The notes below the pieces were generated by a model. That model was given only the letters and a program-made list of their open reading frames with translations, ran no database searches and was not told where the DNA came from. From NCBI GenBank assembly GCA_021788795.1, contig JAJYKG010000001.1, forward strand, positions 1 to 30,466: a stretch of 30,466 nt of DNA, read 5' to 3'. The position numbers were made by a program, and so were the translations under genes. Of the stretch, positions 14,885 to 23,501 are shown piece by piece. Numbering within the stretch: position 1 is the first letter of the stretch; each line of letters opens with the position of its first letter. This DNA is from Thermoplasmata archaeon (GTDB lineage: Archaea > Thermoplasmatota > Thermoplasmata > RBG-16-68-12).

Positions 14885-17227
14885 TCAGCGCCTCCGCAGG
14901 CGGGGGTTGATGATCTCATCGAAGCCGCGGCCGATGAGGTAGAAGCCCAGGGAGAGGAACGTGATCCCGAGCCCGGGCGGCAGCAGCCACCACCAGGCGT
15001 GCAGCGCGCCGCTGAACGTCAGCAGGTTGGAGAGCATCCCGCCCCACGAGGTGACGGTGGGGTCCCCGAACCCGAGGAAGCTCAGGGCCGCCTCCGTGAT
15101 GATCGCGCCGCCGACATTCAGGCTCATGTAGAGGAAGCTGAACGGGAGCACGTTGGGCGCGATGTGGAGGAACACGAGCCGCAGGTCCGAGGCGCCGGAG
15201 ACGCGCGCCGCGTCCACGAACGGGCGCTCCTTGAGGCTGAGTACTTGGGACCGGATGACCCGGGCGATCCCCGGCCACCCGAGGATCGCGATGACCAGGA
15301 TGATGATCCAGATGCTCGGGCTCACGATCGAGATGAGGACGAGCACGATGGGCAGGAACGGGAGGACGAGGAAGACGTCCGTCGTCCGCATGAGGAGGGT
15401 GTCCAGGGTCTTGCCGTAATACCCGGAGATCACGCCGACGAGCGTCCCGATCCCGACGCTGAAGAACGCCGCCAGCAGGCCGACGAGGAACGCGATCTGC
15501 GTGCCGTAGATCCACTCGGTCAGAATGTCGCCGCCGAAGAAGTCCGTGCCCCACAGGTACGTGTTCCCGGACGGGTAGGAGCCGGGCGGGAGCGGGGTGC
15601 GCACGGATCCTTGGAGCTGGAACGCGACCGTCTGCGCGGTCACGGGGTCCGTCCAGACGCCCCAGAGCTCCTGCGTCGAAAGGCTGCCGTAGAGCGTGCC
15701 GTGGAAGGAGCCGCCGTACTCAATGCTCTGCACGCCGGTCGGCGGGAAGACCGGGAACTCGTCGGGCGTCACCGCCGACGAACCGGAGTAGACCGTCATG
15801 AGGGAGAAGATCCTGTGGTCGCTTCCCAGGAAGAAGACCCGGTTCTGCTCGAAGGAGTAGAAGTAGCTCAGGACGCGGCCGGGGATGTGGACCTGGAACT
15901 GGGGGACGAGCTGGTAGCTGATCCCCGACGCGGTGGTCGCATTCACCTGGGTCGCGCCGACGAAGTACGTGTCGTTGGACGTGGCGTTGTACCAGGCGCT
16001 GAAGTAGTCGCTCCCGGTCCGGCTGAAGGTGTGGCCGAGGGGCTGCCATCCTGTCCCGGGGAGGGTGTACATCGTCCCCAGGGTCAGCGTGTTGAGGTCA
16101 AGGTAGGCCATCCCGCTGGCGGTGGCGGAGCGCAGGGGCAGGTACAGGCGCAGGGGGTACTGGGCCTGGGTGTACCCGATGTTCCCGACCACGGTCGCCG
16201 GAGCGCCGTCGAGGGTGAGCGGGACGAACGCCCGGACGGTCCCGGTGACGTCCGCGACCTCGAGCGTCCCGTTCGCCAGGGGCAGGAAGATGCCTTGGCC
16301 CGGGCCCGAGCGGTAGGCGTCCGCCGACGTGACGCCGGACGGGTTGTAGTAGACGAACGGAGGGGCGGAGAGCGTCACGTTAAGGGAGAACACCCGGGAC
16401 CCCGTGTCGATCGAGGAGGCCCACGCGTTGCCGTACTGGACCTCGTAGACGACGGTCTCGGTGCCGTTGGAGGCATAGAAGTACTGGTACGGGCCGACCG
16501 GCGTGCAGATGATGCCGAAGCACGAAGACCGCTGGGCGGGGGCGATGAGCAGGTCCCCGGCGGCCAGCGGATCCTCCCCGGTCCACGTCGGCGTGAAGTT
16601 CATCCGATCCCGGAAGAAGGCGTTCGCGCTGAACGGGTCCGCCGCGACGAAATCCTGCCCCGAGAAGAACGCGATGCCCCCGTTGAGCAGCGACGGCCCG
16701 AGGCTGCCGTTGAGGAGGGTCGAGGGGACGACATAGTAGAGGGACACCATGGGAAGGCCGGGGGGCGGGGCCAGTTTGAAATACTGGGTGATGTCGATCG
16801 TGCGGGTGTAGTTGGACGACAGGAACGGGCTCTCGTTGAACCCCACGGCGTACTCGAGCGGGTTCATGTAGATAATGCCGGCGGTGCGGTTGTAGTTCAG
16901 CTCCCACATCGCGCCCGCGGCGTTGCTGAGCGGCGTCGTGGGCCCGAGCACGGGCTCCGCGTAGGTGAGGTTCGCGGGCAGATCCAGCGTGTACGCCTTG
17001 TTCTGGAACCGGTCCACGTCCGGCGCGAGGTACAAGCGCGGATAGGGAGCAATGACCGGGGCCAGGATGGCGATGAGGGCGAACAAGACCACGATGACGA
17101 AGCCGATCATGCCGAGGCGGCTCTGCCGGAGCGTGGACCACGACTTCCTCGCGAGCTGCCCCACGCGCTGAAGCACGAGCTGGCCGGTGGAGGGCGCCGG
17201 GCGGCCCGCGGAATCAGATGCGGACAC
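14885..17227 (-). CDS. oppC: Oligopeptide ABC transporter permease OppC with giant extracytoplasmic domain
   Basis: This is the inner-membrane permease half of the importer, 780 residues against about 300 for normal OppC. The N-terminal cytoplasmic segment (RLGMIG) and TM1 (about 38-60) are followed by a segment of about 490 residues before the usual GTDFFGGDIL motif and the five-TM core. The EAA loop reads VDAARVSGASDLRLVFLHIAPNVL. The insert is rich in aromatic residues, short strands and Asn-X-Ser/Thr sequons (about a dozen) and has one close Cys pair (SSCFGIICTP). Strand-turn repeats such as GMAYLDLNTLTLG and RIFSLMTVYSG suggest a beta-propeller (inference). The start is GTG 17227, overlapping oppB by 14 bases; an in-frame ATG at 17260 would overlap by 47. 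Confidence 0.9.
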   Translation of the reverse strand: MSASDSAGRPAPSTGQLVLQRVGQLARKSWSTLRQSRLGMIGFVIVVLFALIAILAPVIAPYPRLYLAPDVDRFQNKAYTLDLPANLTYAEPVLGPTTPLSNAAGAMWELNYNRTAGIIYMNPLEYAVGFNESPFLSSNYTRTIDITQYFKLAPPPGLPMVSLYYVVPSTLLNGSLGPSLLNGGIAFFSGQDFVAADPFSANAFFRDRMNFTPTWTGEDPLAAGDLLIAPAQRSSCFGIICTPVGPYQYFYASNGTETVVYEVQYGNAWASSIDTGSRVFSLNVTLSAPPFVYYNPSGVTSADAYRSGPGQGIFLPLANGTLEVADVTGTVRAFVPLTLDGAPATVVGNIGYTQAQYPLRLYLPLRSATASGMAYLDLNTLTLGTMYTLPGTGWQPLGHTFSRTGSDYFSAWYNATSNDTYFVGATQVNATTASGISYQLVPQFQVHIPGRVLSYFYSFEQNRVFFLGSDHRIFSLMTVYSGSSAVTPDEFPVFPPTGVQSIEYGGSFHGTLYGSLSTQELWGVWTDPVTAQTVAFQLQGSVRTPLPPGSYPSGNTYLWGTDFFGGDILTEWIYGTQIAFLVGLLAAFFSVGIGTLVGVISGYYGKTLDTLLMRTTDVFLVLPFLPIVLVLISIVSPSIWIIILVIAILGWPGIARVIRSQVLSLKERPFVDAARVSGASDLRLVFLHIAPNVLPFSFLYMSLNVGGAIITEAALSFLGFGDPTVTSWGGMLSNLLTFSGALHAWWWLLPPGLGITFLSLGFYLIGRGFDEIINPRLRRR

Positions 17228-18215
17228 GTGGATCGAGCACTCCGTACAGGATGTCCGCAACGATGTTGCCCGCGATGACCAAGAGCGAGATCATGAACAG
17301 GATGGCCCCCGCGAGGAACCGATCCTGGGTCTCGATCGAGGTCAGAAGATAGTAGCCCATGCCGAAGTAGGAGAAGATTTGTTCCAGGATGATGGCCCCC
17401 CCGACGACGAAGCCCAGGGCGATGACGATGCTCGTGACGACCGGAAGGTAGGCGTTCCGGGCCGCGTGCCGCTTCCGGACGATGCGCTCCGAGAGGCCCT
17501 TAGCCTTGGCCGTCAGGATGAAGTCCTCGCCCATGACCTCGAGCATGGACGTTTGCATGAGGAGAATCGTCCCGGCGGAACTGATCAGGACGAGCGTGAG
17601 CATCGGGAGCACCGCGTGGGACGCGACATCCACGAACTGGAACCACAGGGACGAGGGGTCGGTCCCGGCCCAGGGATAATGCTTCAGGACGAAGGACGCG
17701 TCCTGGAAGTGCCCCAGGTCGAAGATCGGGATGGTGAAGGCGAAGATGTAGAGCAGGATGAGGCCGATCCAGAACGACGGCATGTTGAAGAAGAACAGGC
17801 TGGTCATGATGACGCCGCCCTCGACGGCGCTCCCGCGCTTCCAGGCGATGTACCGGCCGACGAGAATCCCCAACATGTACTCGATGACCACCGCCCCGCC
17901 GAACAACAGGAGCGTACGGGGTAGCGCCTGCTGGATGATCGAGATGACCGGGACGCCGGTGATCGACTCACCGAACTGGAACGTGAACATGTTCACGATG
18001 TACTTGTACATCTGGATCCAGAACGGGTCGTTGAGCCCGTACTCACTCGCGACGTAGGCGATGGTCTGCTTGGGAATCGTGGGGTTGCCGCGCAGCCCGT
18101 CCAAGGGGCTGCCGGGCTGGGCCTTCCACAGGAGGAAGATGATGATCGTGACGATGAAGAGAGTAAGGAGGCCCTGAATGAGCCGACGCACGATGTAACG
18201 GCCTAGCGAGGCCAC
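17214..18215 (-). CDS. oppB: Oligopeptide ABC transporter permease OppB
   Basis: This is the first permease of the importer, 333 residues, a normal length. It has TM1 after the typical YIVRRLIQGLLTLFIV start, then a short extracytoplasmic region with GLNDPFWIQMYKYI. The core carries the ATPase-docking EAA loop (ILTAKAKGLSERIVRKRHAARNAYLP pattern, about 230-255) and the C-terminal helix ending YGVLDPRVRI. The start is GTG 18215, placed 4 bases after a strong GAGGGGGTG ribosome site at 18220-18228; a clear TATA box lies upstream. The gene has its own promoter although the SBP gene lies just upstream on the same strand. Confidence 0.94.
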   Translation of the reverse strand: MASLGRYIVRRLIQGLLTLFIVTIIIFLLWKAQPGSPLDGLRGNPTIPKQTIAYVASEYGLNDPFWIQMYKYIVNMFTFQFGESITGVPVISIIQQALPRTLLLFGGAVVIEYMLGILVGRYIAWKRGSAVEGGVIMTSLFFFNMPSFWIGLILLYIFAFTIPIFDLGHFQDASFVLKHYPWAGTDPSSLWFQFVDVASHAVLPMLTLVLISSAGTILLMQTSMLEVMGEDFILTAKAKGLSERIVRKRHAARNAYLPVVTSIVIALGFVVGGAIILEQIFSYFGMGYYLLTSIETQDRFLAGAILFMISLLVIAGNIVADILYGVLDPRVRI

Positions 18216-18255
18216 GGTTCACCCCCTCGGATTCGCTCCAGGAATCTCCGGAGCC

Positions 18256-18264
18256 TATAATATG
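18256..18264 (-). promoter_or_regulatory. TATA box of oppB
   Basis: On the minus strand this reads CATATTATA, one of the most AT-rich spots in the window. It is centred about 45 bases before the GTG at 18215, predicting a leader of about 19 bases that includes the ribosome site. It would drive oppBCDF separately from the SBP gene. Confidence 0.65.
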
Positions 18265-18305
18265 TTTGCTCAACCTCAAGCCCATTGGAACAAAAGTTGG
18301 AAAGT

Positions 18306-18330
18306 GGACCGGGGTTCTTCGCCCCGGTCC
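18306..18330 (-). terminator. Strong hairpin between the SBP gene and oppB
   Basis: A perfect 9-bp GC-rich stem (GGACCGGGG / CCCCGGTCC) with a 7-base loop begins 8 bases after the SBP stop codon. On the minus strand it is followed by the T-rich ACTTTCCAACTTTTGTTCC. It may terminate most transcripts or protect the 3' end of the SBP message after processing. Confidence 0.6.
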
Positions 18331-18338
18331 GTTCGCTC

Positions 18339-21300
18339 CTAGAGCTTCTCGTCCGGCCCAAGTTCCTCCTCGGCGGGGGACTTGGTCTCCGCAGGCTGCT
18401 CCGTCTCCTCGGGCATCGCCATCGTCGGCTTCTTCCGCCGGCGCGACAGCATGAGCCCGACGAGCGCGCCCACGACCAGGCCCACGATCAGCAGTCCGCC
18501 GGCGAGGGCGTAGGCCACGAGAGAGCCGATCGTGCTCTCGGCGGAGCCCACCGTGACCGACGTCGACTGGCTCCCGATCGCCACGGTGTACGTGCCGGCC
18601 GACGCGAAGGCGTACGACAGGGTCACGTTCGCCGTCCCGAGGGAACCGACCGACACGGACTGCGCGGCGACGGGTTGGCCGTTCACCATGAGGACGACCG
18701 TGGAGGTGCCGGCGACAGGCAGAACGTTCGTCACCGTGAGTGCGAACGTCGAGACCTGCCCAGCCGCGGCCACGTTCGTCGCCATGCCGCCGTAGGTCAG
18801 CACGGGCGCCGCGGCCATCAGACCGAACCAGGCACGGAGCACCTGACCGTCCGCGGTGGTGACGACGACCATCTGCTCGACCGCACCGACCCCTGCGGTG
18901 TACGTGAACACCGCGTTGCCGTTGCTGTCGGTGACGGCCTGGACGGCTCCGCTCCAGACGGACGCCCCGTCGACGGCGGCGCTAGCGCCGTTCGCCACAT
19001 GCACCGTGACCGTGGTCGTCCCTCCGAGGGGAACGATCGTCGAGGACGGCGTGGCGGTCGCGAAGTCCGTCGCCGTCGGGATGGCGAGATACCCGACGTT
19101 GAAGTTGAACGGGAACTTCGCCAGCAGGACCTCGAAGGTCGGGCCGAACCAGAAGTCACCGTAGCCGTCGCCGAACAGCTGGTCGCGGGCTCCGAAGGCG
19201 AACGCCGGGTCCGCGGGCAGGAAGCCGAAGGACAGCGCCTGCGAGAGGCTGAACAGCGGGGCCTTGTAGGAGTCGGTCGCGACGCCGTTCGCGTCCGTGG
19301 TGATCGTCCCGCCGAACGCACCTAGCACGTTCGTGGGCGATCCGCCCTGGACCAGGAACACCTGGACGTTGGACGCGGGGACATCCGTGGATCCACTCAG
19401 CTTGTAGAACGTGCCCGTGATCGTCTGGGTCCGCCCGGTCGTCGAGTTGTAGACGGGGTTCGAGAGCGTCCACGAACCGAGGGCAAACACCGGCGCGCGC
19501 TGGGACACGACCCCTGAGTCGATCCGGAAGACCGAGTTGCCCACCGAGGCCACTGCCGCGCAGGCGTTCACGGTCACGTTCATGTCCGGCTGCCCGACGT
19601 ACAGCTGCACCTGGAACCGCTGGTCCGCAATCTCCGGGTTCGCCCAGAAGGTCGAGGTGTAGGTGCCCGCGGAGCTGGTCACGCTCGTCGCGTTGATGTA
19701 GTACAGCCCGTTGAAGTTGCGCGGCCACGCGACGGTCCCCGCGGTCTTGCTGCCGCCGGAGTTGCACGAGTCGATCGTTGCGTTGATCGCGTAGTTGTTG
19801 CCCATGTTGGCGAGCTCATAGTCGTTGACCATGTTCTCGACACCGTAGGCGGGCCCCTGCTTGATGTTCGGTCCCGGAACGGAGGGCCCGATCGGGCCCG
19901 TCGAGTTCTGGAAGGTGCCGCCCAGAGAGCCGAACCCGAAGAACGTGCTCAGCTCCAGGCCGGATCCCGCGTACTCGATGTTCTGGTAGCCGCCCTTCGT
20001 CCCCGACACGTTGACGAGCGTGTACACGAACGGGAACTGGGCCGCCAGCCCGTAGTCGCCGAGCGGGATGTTGAACATCACCGGGACGCCCGATGCGACA
20101 GCGCCCGTCTGATCCCACAGGTGCGCCGTCACGGTGTCCGTGGTCTTCGACGCCGAGAAGGCGAGCGCCCGCGAGCCGAAGGTGAGTTCCGCCGCGTAGC
20201 TAGCGTTCAGTACGTTGCTGCCCACGACAAACGCGAGCTCGTCCGAGGTCGCCGTGGCGTTGAACGGCGTGTCGAAGCGGACGAACACGTTCGTGTCGTT
20301 GGTCTTCACCGCGTTCACCTGGGGCGCGTTGCCCGTCATCGTGAACGTGGCCAGACCGCTGGCATCGGTCTTCGCGTATCCTGGCGCGATGGTCAGGTTC
20401 TTCGGGTCGGAGTTCTCGGCCGTGATGTTCACGCCGGGCACCCCCGCCCCGCTGAAGCCCGCCGCCTTGACGACAACCGTGGTCGAGGGGTGCGTGGTGT
20501 TCAGGACGAGGCCCGTCCCGATGCTCTGCACGGAGACGATGTCCACGTTCGGGGCGTTCGGGTTCTGCACCGCGATGGTCAGCGACGCGGACTGCGTCGT
20601 CCCGACGATCGTGTCCGGCACGCTCACGTTCGCGAGGATCGTGTCGAGCAGGTTCGCGTTCGGGAACAGCGCCGCGGTCGCTGGCGCGGTGTAGGTGAAG
20701 GTCGCGTGCCCGTTGGCGTCCGTGACGAAACTGGACCCGGAGGCGGTCCCAAGCATGAGGTGCGTGTCCAAGGTGACCGTCTGGCCGGCGATCGGGTTAC
20801 CTAGCCCGTCCACCAGCGAAGCCGTCACCGTGGCCGTGCCTCCCGGGAGGATGACCGGCGTCGGCGTCGAGAGCGACAACGTGGCCATCGGCGCCGGCGG
20901 CCCGACCGAGACCTCGAGCTCCTTCGTGACCGTGGAGGTCGCGCTGCCTTTGGCCGCCGTGACGGTCAGGTAGATGTTGCCCTGGATCACCGGGACCGTC
21001 CAGCTCACCTGCGCCCCGCCCGTGACGTCCGTCGTGCCGCTGGCACTGTTGAGCGCCGTGCCCGAGGGCAGGGACGCGTTGAGCCAGACCGTCGCGCCGT
21101 CCACCGGGACCCCGTTCTGGGAGACGTAGGCGGGAACCTGCATCACGTGATTCGCGAGCACCCGCTCCGGCACCGTGGTCGCCACGTTCAGCGTGCCCGA
21201 AGGCGGCGGCACGGCCGGGACTCCCGCGGGTCGCAGGCTGACGAGGGAGTAGAAGTTGAAGACTCCGCCGCCGCCCGAGAGCGCGTTCAGCACCGGGTTG

Positions 21301-23249
21301 TCGATGAAGCCCGACCACCGCGTGTTCAGGTAGGCGTTGATGTTCTTGCGGTAGTACAGGACGTTCCACGGAATCGCGTTCGTCACGATCCCTTCGACCT
21401 GCTGGATCTCCTGGATCCGCTTGGTCTGGTCGACCGTGTAGGGGATGACATCGTTCGCGAGGTAGTCCACCGTCGCGTTGCTGAATCCCGCGGAGTTCGA
21501 GCCCGCCGGGTTGATGTTCGGGTCCTGGTTCGTGCAGAAGAACGCGCACAGGTACGTCTCCGGGTAGGGGCCTAGGCTCCATCCGAGGATGTAGATGTCG
21601 AAGCTCACCGGGGGCGAGAACGCCTTGGCCACGATCGTGTCGAAGCTCGTGGGGGCGGAGTTGATGTCCAGGCCCGCCTGCTTCAGGTTGTTCGAGATCA
21701 TGATGCCCGCGTCGGCCCGCACCGGGTCGTAGTCCTTGGGCGGGGTCAGGATCGTCGCGGAGATCGGGGTCCCGTCCGGCGTGTCGTAGAACCCGGTGTT
21801 CGGGTCCTTGTGGAACCCGCAGCCGTTCAGCTTGGCATCGATGCCGGCCAGGTTGAACGACGGGGCGTTCGCCGAGAAGTTCACGTAGGCCGGGTTGATG
21901 ATGGAGATCGGCACCGAGCCAGGCACGCCGAAGCCGCCCAGCAAGGTGTTGACGATGTAGTTCTTGTCGATCGCCATCGAGATGGCCTGCCGCAGGCAGA
22001 GGCTGTACGGCTCCTGGCCCCAGGGCGCCTTCCGCATGTTGAAGGACAGGTAGAAGAACCCGCTGTCGGTGACCGTGTCGACGGAGATCGCCGGGTTCGA
22101 CTGGACCTGGGTGTAGAAGCCGGGCGTCAGGGACCAGATCAGGGTGTCAATCACGCCCTGTTGCAGGGCCAGGCTGACGACGTCCAGGCTGCTGTAGATC
22201 ACGAACTTGATCGACTGCAGGTAGGCGTCTCCCGTGATCGGGTTGATCTGGGGGTAGAACGGGTAGTTCACGCCCTGCCAGACATGGCCCAGGCCGATGC
22301 CCCAGTAGGTCGGGTCCAAGGAGACGAGGGAGCCCTGGTTGTGGACCCACGACGTCAGCTCGAACGGCCCCGTGCCGATGGTGGCGGCGAGCGTGCTGTA
22401 GCTGAAGTCGATCGACCGGTCCCACGTGTCGCTTACCGCCGCGGACGTCGAACTCGAGTAGTTCGCCTGGGCCGTGGGGTCGATGTGGCCGGCCCAGATG
22501 TGCTCAGGGATAATCGACGTGCTCAGCGTCGTGGTGAAGAACAGCGCATAGGCGCCCGGCGTCGCCTGGCCCGTGATGGGGACCGGCAAGAGCTGGAACC
22601 GCACCGCGTACTGGTTACCGGAGACTCCGAACACCGCGATGTGGGACATGCAGGCGTACTGCATCCCTGCGGGTGCCTTGCAGCTCCCACCGTAGGTGGT
22701 CGAGTTCCACAGGGGCGCGATGGGCTGCGGGAACCAGAGTGCCTGGTAGATGCTCGAGGCCAGGGTGGACCAGGCGAGGGTCTGGTACGAGAAGATCACG
22801 TCGGACGCGTTCATCGGCGTGCCGTCCGTGAAGTGCACGGCCGGATTGATGAACACCGTGAAGTTCAGTCCCGATCCCCCCGTGCCGCCGTCGTAGCACA
22901 TGCCGGGGTACGGCGCCTGAACGTACGTACTCCCCATGACGCTCTGACAGGTGGCCGTCGAGATCATTGACTGGTTGGCCAAGTCGGGATACACGCTGGA
23001 ACTTGGGTCAATCGTGTATAGCGCCTCGAAGTCGTACTCTAGCTGATATGCCTTCCAAACGGTATTCGTCGCCGGATCGAACAGGTTGAGGGTAGTCATG
23101 TCATTCTGAAGACCCACAACGAGCTGGTTCGGGCCGGCCTGGGCGGATACCGGGTTGGGCTGCACCATGAACACAAAGCCCGCGAGAATCATCACCCAAA
23201 CGAGGATGGTCACGCGCAGAGCGTTCGAGCCGAGCAATTTGCTTACCAT
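18339..23249 (-). CDS. Giant peptide-binding protein (SBP_bac_5) with Ig-like modules and C-terminal anchor
   Basis: This is the extracellular binding component of the Opp-type importer, 1636 residues where ordinary OppA/DppA proteins have about 500-600. The N-terminus is a Sec signal peptide (hydrophobic core about 13-29, AxA-like VSAQA near 34-38). Residues about 40-675 are the SBP_bac_5 fold: VVGLQNDMTTLNLFDP, FTDGTPMNASDVIFSYQ, the LRQAISMAIDKNYIV helix and ILGWSLGPYPETYL. After a PPPSG linker come several Ig-like units of the invasin/Big_1 kind (DGATVWLNAS; DANGHATFTYTAP; DASGLATFTMTG; DSNGNAVFTYTAG). A final domain resembles CARDB (about 1475-1565). Then come a TM helix (about 1574-1602), a basic SRRRKK stop and an acidic cytoplasmic tail. 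The middle 1070-1300 is unassigned. The start at ATG 23249 has GGAGGAG 7 bases upstream. Confidence 0.92.
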   Translation of the reverse strand: MVSKLLGSNALRVTILVWVMILAGFVFMVQPNPVSAQAGPNQLVVGLQNDMTTLNLFDPATNTVWKAYQLEYDFEALYTIDPSSSVYPDLANQSMISTATCQSVMGSTYVQAPYPGMCYDGGTGGSGLNFTVFINPAVHFTDGTPMNASDVIFSYQTLAWSTLASSIYQALWFPQPIAPLWNSTTYGGSCKAPAGMQYACMSHIAVFGVSGNQYAVRFQLLPVPITGQATPGAYALFFTTTLSTSIIPEHIWAGHIDPTAQANYSSSTSAAVSDTWDRSIDFSYSTLAATIGTGPFELTSWVHNQGSLVSLDPTYWGIGLGHVWQGVNYPFYPQINPITGDAYLQSIKFVIYSSLDVVSLALQQGVIDTLIWSLTPGFYTQVQSNPAISVDTVTDSGFFYLSFNMRKAPWGQEPYSLCLRQAISMAIDKNYIVNTLLGGFGVPGSVPISIINPAYVNFSANAPSFNLAGIDAKLNGCGFHKDPNTGFYDTPDGTPISATILTPPKDYDPVRADAGIMISNNLKQAGLDINSAPTSFDTIVAKAFSPPVSFDIYILGWSLGPYPETYLCAFFCTNQDPNINPAGSNSAGFSNATVDYLANDVIPYTVDQTKRIQEIQQVEGIVTNAIPWNVLYYRKNINAYLNTRWSGFIDNPVLNALSGGGGVFNFYSLVSLRPAGVPAVPPPSGTLNVATTVPERVLANHVMQVPAYVSQNGVPVDGATVWLNASLPSGTALNSASGTTDVTGGAQVSWTVPVIQGNIYLTVTAAKGSATSTVTKELEVSVGPPAPMATLSLSTPTPVILPGGTATVTASLVDGLGNPIAGQTVTLDTHLMLGTASGSSFVTDANGHATFTYTAPATAALFPNANLLDTILANVSVPDTIVGTTQSASLTIAVQNPNAPNVDIVSVQSIGTGLVLNTTHPSTTVVVKAAGFSGAGVPGVNITAENSDPKNLTIAPGYAKTDASGLATFTMTGNAPQVNAVKTNDTNVFVRFDTPFNATATSDELAFVVGSNVLNASYAAELTFGSRALAFSASKTTDTVTAHLWDQTGAVASGVPVMFNIPLGDYGLAAQFPFVYTLVNVSGTKGGYQNIEYAGSGLELSTFFGFGSLGGTFQNSTGPIGPSVPGPNIKQGPAYGVENMVNDYELANMGNNYAINATIDSCNSGGSKTAGTVAWPRNFNGLYYINATSVTSSAGTYTSTFWANPEIADQRFQVQLYVGQPDMNVTVNACAAVASVGNSVFRIDSGVVSQRAPVFALGSWTLSNPVYNSTTGRTQTITGTFYKLSGSTDVPASNVQVFLVQGGSPTNVLGAFGGTITTDANGVATDSYKAPLFSLSQALSFGFLPADPAFAFGARDQLFGDGYGDFWFGPTFEVLLAKFPFNFNVGYLAIPTATDFATATPSSTIVPLGGTTTVTVHVANGASAAVDGASVWSGAVQAVTDSNGNAVFTYTAGVGAVEQMVVVTTADGQVLRAWFGLMAAAPVLTYGGMATNVAAAGQVSTFALTVTNVLPVAGTSTVVLMVNGQPVAAQSVSVGSLGTANVTLSYAFASAGTYTVAIGSQSTSVTVGSAESTIGSLVAYALAGGLLIVGLVVGALVGLMLSRRRKKPTMAMPEETEQPAETKSPAEEELGPDEKL

Positions 23250-23256
23250 GGCCGTA

Positions 23257-23263
23257 CTCCTCC
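23257..23263 (-). promoter_or_regulatory. Strong ribosome binding site of the SBP gene
   Basis: The minus strand reads GGAGGAG, 7 bases before the ATG at 23249. This is a near-ideal Shine-Dalgarno, consistent with high expression and fixing the start. Confidence 0.7.
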
Positions 23264-23276
23264 GCTAAACCCTTAA

Positions 23277-23291
23277 GACGCCCCAAGCGTC
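23277..23291 (-). promoter_or_regulatory. Inverted repeat between TATA box and leader of the SBP gene
   Basis: GACGC-CCCAA-GCGTC is a perfect 5-bp inverted repeat lying just downstream of the TATA box, over the predicted transcription start. A repressor bound here would block the promoter. No regulator gene is adjacent, so this is only a candidate operator. Confidence 0.35.
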
Positions 23292-23298
23292 GGGATGC

Positions 23299-23306
23299 TA
23301 TAAATA
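23299..23306 (-). promoter_or_regulatory. TATA box of the SBP gene
   Basis: TATAAATA on the plus strand (TATTTATA on the minus strand) is the best TATA match in the window. It is centred about 53 bases before the ATG at 23249, giving a leader of about 27 bases that holds the GGAGGAG site. Confidence 0.7.
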
Positions 23307-23501
23307 CATTTTGCGGTTGACCACAAAGTGTCTCGCCGATTCCTGGCGCTCCGGAGTGAACCGGGCGGACATGGAGGAATCGTACGCCGCGTGCCGGATT
23401 TCGGTCGGCCAGAGGTCCGGCGGGAACGCGGCGTTGCCGAGACGCGGATATCGAAGATCGCCGGTCCACGTCAGGCGACGGCGGTCCGTCCCGCGTTGTA
23501 C

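Noticed and set aside
17228..17260. ATG 17260 as the oppC start
   Set aside because: Gives a 47-base overlap with oppB and a Cys-rich lead that looks like a shadow; GTG 17227 is preferred, though not proved.
14999..17278. 759-codon plus-strand frame opposite oppC
   Set aside because: Arg/Glu/Gly/Val-rich shadow translation; oppC on the other strand has intact permease motifs.
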